Below the pieces are notes generated by a model. The model worked only from the letters and a program-made list of their open reading frames with translations, searched no databases and had not been told where the DNA came from. The translations under genes were made by a program, and so were the position numbers. 47,487 nucleotides of DNA from Anaerolineae bacterium (lineage in GTDB: Bacteria; Chloroflexota; Anaerolineae; J036; Brachytrichaceae): contig JAIMBB010000009.1 in NCBI GenBank assembly GCA_023511655.1, positions 1 to 47,487 on the forward strand, given 5' to 3'. Positions within the stretch are counted from its first letter, which is position 1. Every line of letters begins with the position of its first letter. Of the stretch, positions 44,513 to 47,487 are shown piece by piece.

Positions 44513-45604
44513 ATGACAAAGATGGATTTCGGCATCACCTTCAAGAGCGACATGGATGTTCGCCGCGAGGTGAAGATCGCTATGCAGGCGGAGGCGGCCG
44601 GCTTCGGCTACGTGTGGAGCTTCGACTCGCACGTGCTGTGGCAGTCGGTGTTTCCGCGCTTCGCGCTGTGGGCGTGGAACACCAAGAAGGTGCACATCGG
44701 CACGCTGGTCACCAACCCAGTCGTGCGCGACGTGACCGTGTGCGCCAGCGACTTCGCCACGTTGCAACGCATCAGCAAAGGCCGGATGGAGATGGGCATC
44801 GGGCGCGGCGACAGCTCTCGCCGCCGGCTGGGCAAGAAGCCCACCACCATGGCCAACCTGGAAGAGTTCGTGGAGCAATTCCGCAAGCTCACCGCCGGCG
44901 AACACATTGACTACGACGGCGTGGACACGTATCTAAGCTGGGCCGACGGCGGGGTGCCGCCGGTGTGGGTGGCCGGCTATGGCCCCATTGCGCTGCGCTC
45001 GGCCGGCCGCATCGCCGACGGCGTAGTCTTGCAGTTCGCCGACCCTTACCTGATCAAGTGGTGCCTGCAATTCGTCAAAGAAGGCGCCGAGGAAGCGGGG
45101 CGCGATTACTCGCAGATCAAGATCATGGCCTGCGCACCGGTGTGGATCTCCGGCGACCTGACCGTGGCCCGCGAACACGTGCGTTGGTTCCCGGCCCTGG
45201 TCTCCAACCACGTCGTGGACTTGCTGAAACGCTACCCGAAGGAAAGCCTGCCTGTGGAGCTATACGCCTACGTCGAGGATCGGCCGGGCTACGACTATCT
45301 GCACCACGCCGAGGTGGGCAGCAGCAACGCTCAGTTCGTCAGCGATGAGATCACCGACCGCTACTGCGTCGTCGGCTCGATCAAGGATCACATCGCCAAG
45401 CTGGAAGAGCTGCAGTCGCTCGGCGTGCATCAATTCAACATCTACTTGATGTGCGGCGACGAGGAGAAGCAGGTGGCTGCCTACGGCCGCCAGGTGATCC
45501 CGCACTTCAACGGCAAGAAGCGCAGCGTCGTAGCCGTGGCGACCCGCAAGAACGGCAAGAAGAGCGCGAAGAAGCCGGCCGCCAGCCGCGCACGCGCCAA
45601 ATAA
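44513..45604 (+). CDS. LLM-class flavin/F420-dependent oxidoreductase
   Basis: This 363-residue luciferase-like TIM-barrel enzyme starts MDFGITFKSD, the usual first strand. IGRGDSSRRRLGKKP and VPPVWVAGYGPIALRSAG are conserved stretches of F420-dependent LLM enzymes. The position between a heterocycle importer and dihydropyrimidinase suggests it reduces or oxidises the imported ring, for example taking the role of dihydropyrimidine dehydrogenase. That is inference, and whether the cofactor is F420 or FMN is not shown. The last 20 residues are Lys/Ala-rich (KKSAKKPAASRARAK), a tail not normal for the family. Confidence 0.9.
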   Translation: MTKMDFGITFKSDMDVRREVKIAMQAEAAGFGYVWSFDSHVLWQSVFPRFALWAWNTKKVHIGTLVTNPVVRDVTVCASDFATLQRISKGRMEMGIGRGDSSRRRLGKKPTTMANLEEFVEQFRKLTAGEHIDYDGVDTYLSWADGGVPPVWVAGYGPIALRSAGRIADGVVLQFADPYLIKWCLQFVKEGAEEAGRDYSQIKIMACAPVWISGDLTVAREHVRWFPALVSNHVVDLLKRYPKESLPVELYAYVEDRPGYDYLHHAEVGSSNAQFVSDEITDRYCVVGSIKDHIAKLEELQSLGVHQFNIYLMCGDEEKQVAAYGRQVIPHFNGKKRSVVAVATRKNGKKSAKKPAASRARAK

Positions 45605-45630
45605 CCACACAGCGTGAAGGTAGGCAACCC

Positions 45631-47016
45631 ATGTCACTTCTCATCAAAAACGGCACGATCGTCACTGCTGATTGGCAAACCACGGCCGACATCTACTGCG
45701 CCGGCGAACAGATCACCCGCATCGGCAAAGACCTCGTTGCACCGCCCGATGCAACGGTGATTGACGCGACCGGCAAATACGTCTTCCCCGGATTCATTGA
45801 CCCACACGTGCACGTCTACCTGCCGTTCATGGGCACCTTTGCCAAGGATGACTACGTCAGCGCCAGCAAAGCCGCGTTGATCGGCGGCACTACTACGCTG
45901 ATCGAGATGGTGTGCCAGGCGCGCAACAGCCGACCGCTGGCCGATGGCTTCGAATTCTGGATGAGTCAGGCCGTCGGCAAGAGCGCCTGCGATTTCACCT
46001 TTCACCAATCGGTGACGCGCTACGACGCCGAAGCAGAAGCCGAGCTGACGGAGATCGTCAAGGCCGGCGTGTCCAGCTTCAAGATCTTCCTGGCCTACAA
46101 AGGCGCCTTCGGCATCACCGACGAAGAGCTGTATCACACCCTGCGCCTGGCCAGGAAACTCGGCGTGATCGTCACCGCCCACTGCGAGAACGCCGACCTG
46201 GTGCTGGAGCTGCAAAAGCAACTGCTGAGCGAAGGCAAGACCGGCCCGGAGTATCACTACTGGAGCCGGCCACCACGCGTGGAAGCGGAGGGCGTGCATC
46301 ACCTGCTCTCGTTTGCCGAGATGACCGGCGCACACACCTACATCGTGCACACCAGTTGCGAAGAAGCGCTGCGCGAGGCGATGGCCGGCAAAGATCGCGG
46401 CCTGAACGTATGGGTCGAGACGCTGATCCAATACCTGGTGCTGGACAAGAGCTATGCCGAGCTGCCCAACTTCGAGGGCGCCAAGTACGTCATGTCGCCG
46501 CCGCTGCGCGACAAGAAAAACCAGGACGTGTTCTGGAACGCGCTCAAACAGCGCTTCGTCTCGACCGTGGCGACCGACCACGCGCCTTTTGACTTCAAAG
46601 GCCAGAAGGAGATGGGCCGCGATGACTTCACCAAGATTCCCAACGGCATCCCTTCGCTGGAAGACCGCATCAACCTGCTTTACACCTACGGCGTGACGAC
46701 CGGCCGCCTGGACCTGAATACGTTCGTGGACTGCGCCAGCACACAGGCCGCCAAGCTGTTCGGCCTGTTCCCCCGCAAAGGCACAATCGCCGTGGGCAGC
46801 GACGCCGACCTGGTAGTGTACGACCCGAACTACCGCGGCACGATCTCTGCCAGGACGCACCACATCAACCTGGATTACAGCGCGTTCGAGGGCTGGGAGA
46901 TCAAAGGCCGCCCCAGCGTGGTCACCGTGCGCGGCGAGATTGCCGTGCGCGATGGGGAATTCGTCGGGACGATCGGGCGCGGACAGTTCCTGAAGCGCGA
47001 GCCGACGCACTTTTAG
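45631..47016 (+). CDS. Dihydropyrimidinase / D-hydantoinase
   Basis: This 461-residue amidohydrolase opens the ring of dihydrouracil, dihydrothymine or hydantoins. The dinuclear metal site is complete: His59 and His61 (HVHVY), carboxylated Lys151 (FKIFLAYKG), His184 (HCEN), His240 (VHTS) and Asp316 (ATDHAP). It is the last gene of the operon, 26 bases after the LLM gene. No beta-ureidopropionase gene follows in the window. Strong match in length and motifs; exact substrate not determined. Confidence 0.95.
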   Translation: MSLLIKNGTIVTADWQTTADIYCAGEQITRIGKDLVAPPDATVIDATGKYVFPGFIDPHVHVYLPFMGTFAKDDYVSASKAALIGGTTTLIEMVCQARNSRPLADGFEFWMSQAVGKSACDFTFHQSVTRYDAEAEAELTEIVKAGVSSFKIFLAYKGAFGITDEELYHTLRLARKLGVIVTAHCENADLVLELQKQLLSEGKTGPEYHYWSRPPRVEAEGVHHLLSFAEMTGAHTYIVHTSCEEALREAMAGKDRGLNVWVETLIQYLVLDKSYAELPNFEGAKYVMSPPLRDKKNQDVFWNALKQRFVSTVATDHAPFDFKGQKEMGRDDFTKIPNGIPSLEDRINLLYTYGVTTGRLDLNTFVDCASTQAAKLFGLFPRKGTIAVGSDADLVVYDPNYRGTISARTHHINLDYSAFEGWEIKGRPSVVTVRGEIAVRDGEFVGTIGRGQFLKREPTHF

Positions 47017-47058
47017 CGCGCTACACCCCCTGCCCCACGTAGCTCGTAGAGGCACACC

Positions 47059-47082
47059 GGGGTGCGTTCACGCACGGGGGCA
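47059..47082 (+). repeat. 24-bp dispersed repeat, copy A
   Basis: The unit starts GGGGTGCGTTCACGCACGGG and is identical to copy B at 47256-47279. It contains the small palindrome GTGCG-TTCA-CGCAC. Confidence 0.9.
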
Positions 47083-47090
47083 CCTTCTTG

Positions 47091-47204
47091 TAGAGGCAGG
47101 CCTATGTGCCCGCCTGCGTTTGGCGCGTGTGGGCGGGCGGCCACGTAGGCCGCCCCACATCACACCCCGCCGCCCATTGTAGGGGCGACCCTATGTGGTC
47201 GCCC
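47091..47204. repeat. Cluster of three hairpin repeats with a common loop
   Basis: Hairpin 1 (47095-47114) has a 7-bp stem with one mismatch around CTATGT. Hairpin 2 (47135-47155) has a perfect 8-bp stem GGGCGGCC/GGCCGCCC around ACGTA (TACGT on minus). Hairpin 3 (47183-47204) has a perfect 8-bp stem GGGCGACC/GGTCGCCC around CTATGT. All share the core CCTAYGTGG on one strand, except for the last pair in hairpin 1, while stem sequences differ but remain paired. This is the pattern of a REP-like palindromic family. Confidence 0.7.
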
Positions 47205-47255
47205 GAGCAACTGCGCGTCGCAAACGGTCAGCCAAGCAGGGCTGCCCCCTGGCCA

Positions 47256-47279
47256 GGGGTGCGTTCACGCACGGGGGCA
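47256..47279 (+). repeat. 24-bp dispersed repeat, copy B
   Basis: Exact copy of 47059-47082, 197 bases further on. Confidence 0.9.
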
Positions 47280-47487
47280 AATGCGCGGCCGGCAGCCGAT
47301 CATTCACGCGCCAGCACAGGCGTCGGCTGAGGCTTCCATTCCGCACAGCTCCCGCTGGAGCGAAGACCTTCGGACGACCGACTCACGCGCCGGAACACAC
47401 AAGATTGTTGGCAGAAATCTGCCGGAAGATTGCCCCTCGTTGTGGGGGTTAGCGCAGATTTGTGGGTATCACCACAAAGCACGCTGA
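47280..47487. other. Terminal spacer
   Basis: No gene recognised. Short frames on both strands have no ribosome binding site and protein-unlike composition. Confidence 0.35.

Noticed and set aside
45634-47055. 473-codon open frame opposite the dihydropyrimidinase gene
   Set aside because: Antisense shadow; the plus-strand enzyme has a complete metal site and cannot be the false one.

Overview
The window is GC-rich (low 60s % by eye) and gene-dense. It looks like a chromosomal piece from a member of the Chloroflexota, probably Anaerolineae-related. The assignment is inference from gene style: Pro/Thr/Ala-rich lipoprotein linkers, several exported L,D-transpeptidases, XRE-NB-ARC-TPR regulators, GlnRS, an LLM-class oxidoreductase beside a dihydropyrimidinase, and dispersed palindromic repeats in the spacers. 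No 16S rRNA or ribosomal protein gene is present to confirm it.

Layout. 1-5.7 kb (minus strand): a peptide-type ABC importer (lipoprotein SBP, DppB-like and DppC-like permeases, no ATPases nearby) behind an M24 'pita-bread' protein that has lost three of five metal ligands, plus a 53-residue stub of an AAA ATPase. 5.7-9 kb (minus): glutaminyl-tRNA synthetase and an acyl-CoA synthetase. 9-11.5 kb (plus): a penicillin-amidase-family Ntn hydrolase. 11.5-12.8 kb: a small accessory island with two transposase remnants around a HEPN/MNT pair whose MNT gene carries an in-frame TGA. 12.9-21.3 kb (plus): tRNA-Gly with terminator, an SH3/TIM-barrel glycosidase-like protein, a THUMPD3/Trm14-like methyltransferase, a GH13 lipoprotein, mannose-6-phosphate isomerase, three YkuD L,D-transpeptidases and a PIG-L deacetylase, then tRNA-His on the minus strand. 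21.4-24 kb: ClpB. 24.3-28.2 kb: an SH3 lipoprotein with a Thr-rich linker and a decayed FtsX/MacB-type ABC locus (one intact ATPase, one frameshifted ATPase, one N-terminally truncated permease).

28.4-40.3 kb is the accessory core. It holds a cytoplasmic XRE-NB-ARC-TPR regulator, about 2.6 kb of sparsely coding DNA with short zinc-ribbon and leader-peptide genes and strong hairpins, and then a tightly packed three-gene operon: CHAT-protease/TPR protein, small membrane protein, and membrane-anchored NB-ARC/TPR protein with ten near-identical 40-residue repeats. A small membrane protein gene with an ideal ribosome binding site and terminator follows on the other strand. The three-gene set is the best candidate in the window for an undescribed conflict or programmed-cell-death system.

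40.8-47 kb (plus) is one operon, apparently leaderless: a NitT/TauT/THI5-type ABC importer (permease, ATPase, permease, lipoprotein SBP), an LLM-class oxidoreductase and a dihydropyrimidinase. This suggests uptake and ring opening of a pyrimidine- or hydantoin-like compound. The last 470 bases are non-coding and carry a family of hairpin repeats, a relative of which also appears near base 50.
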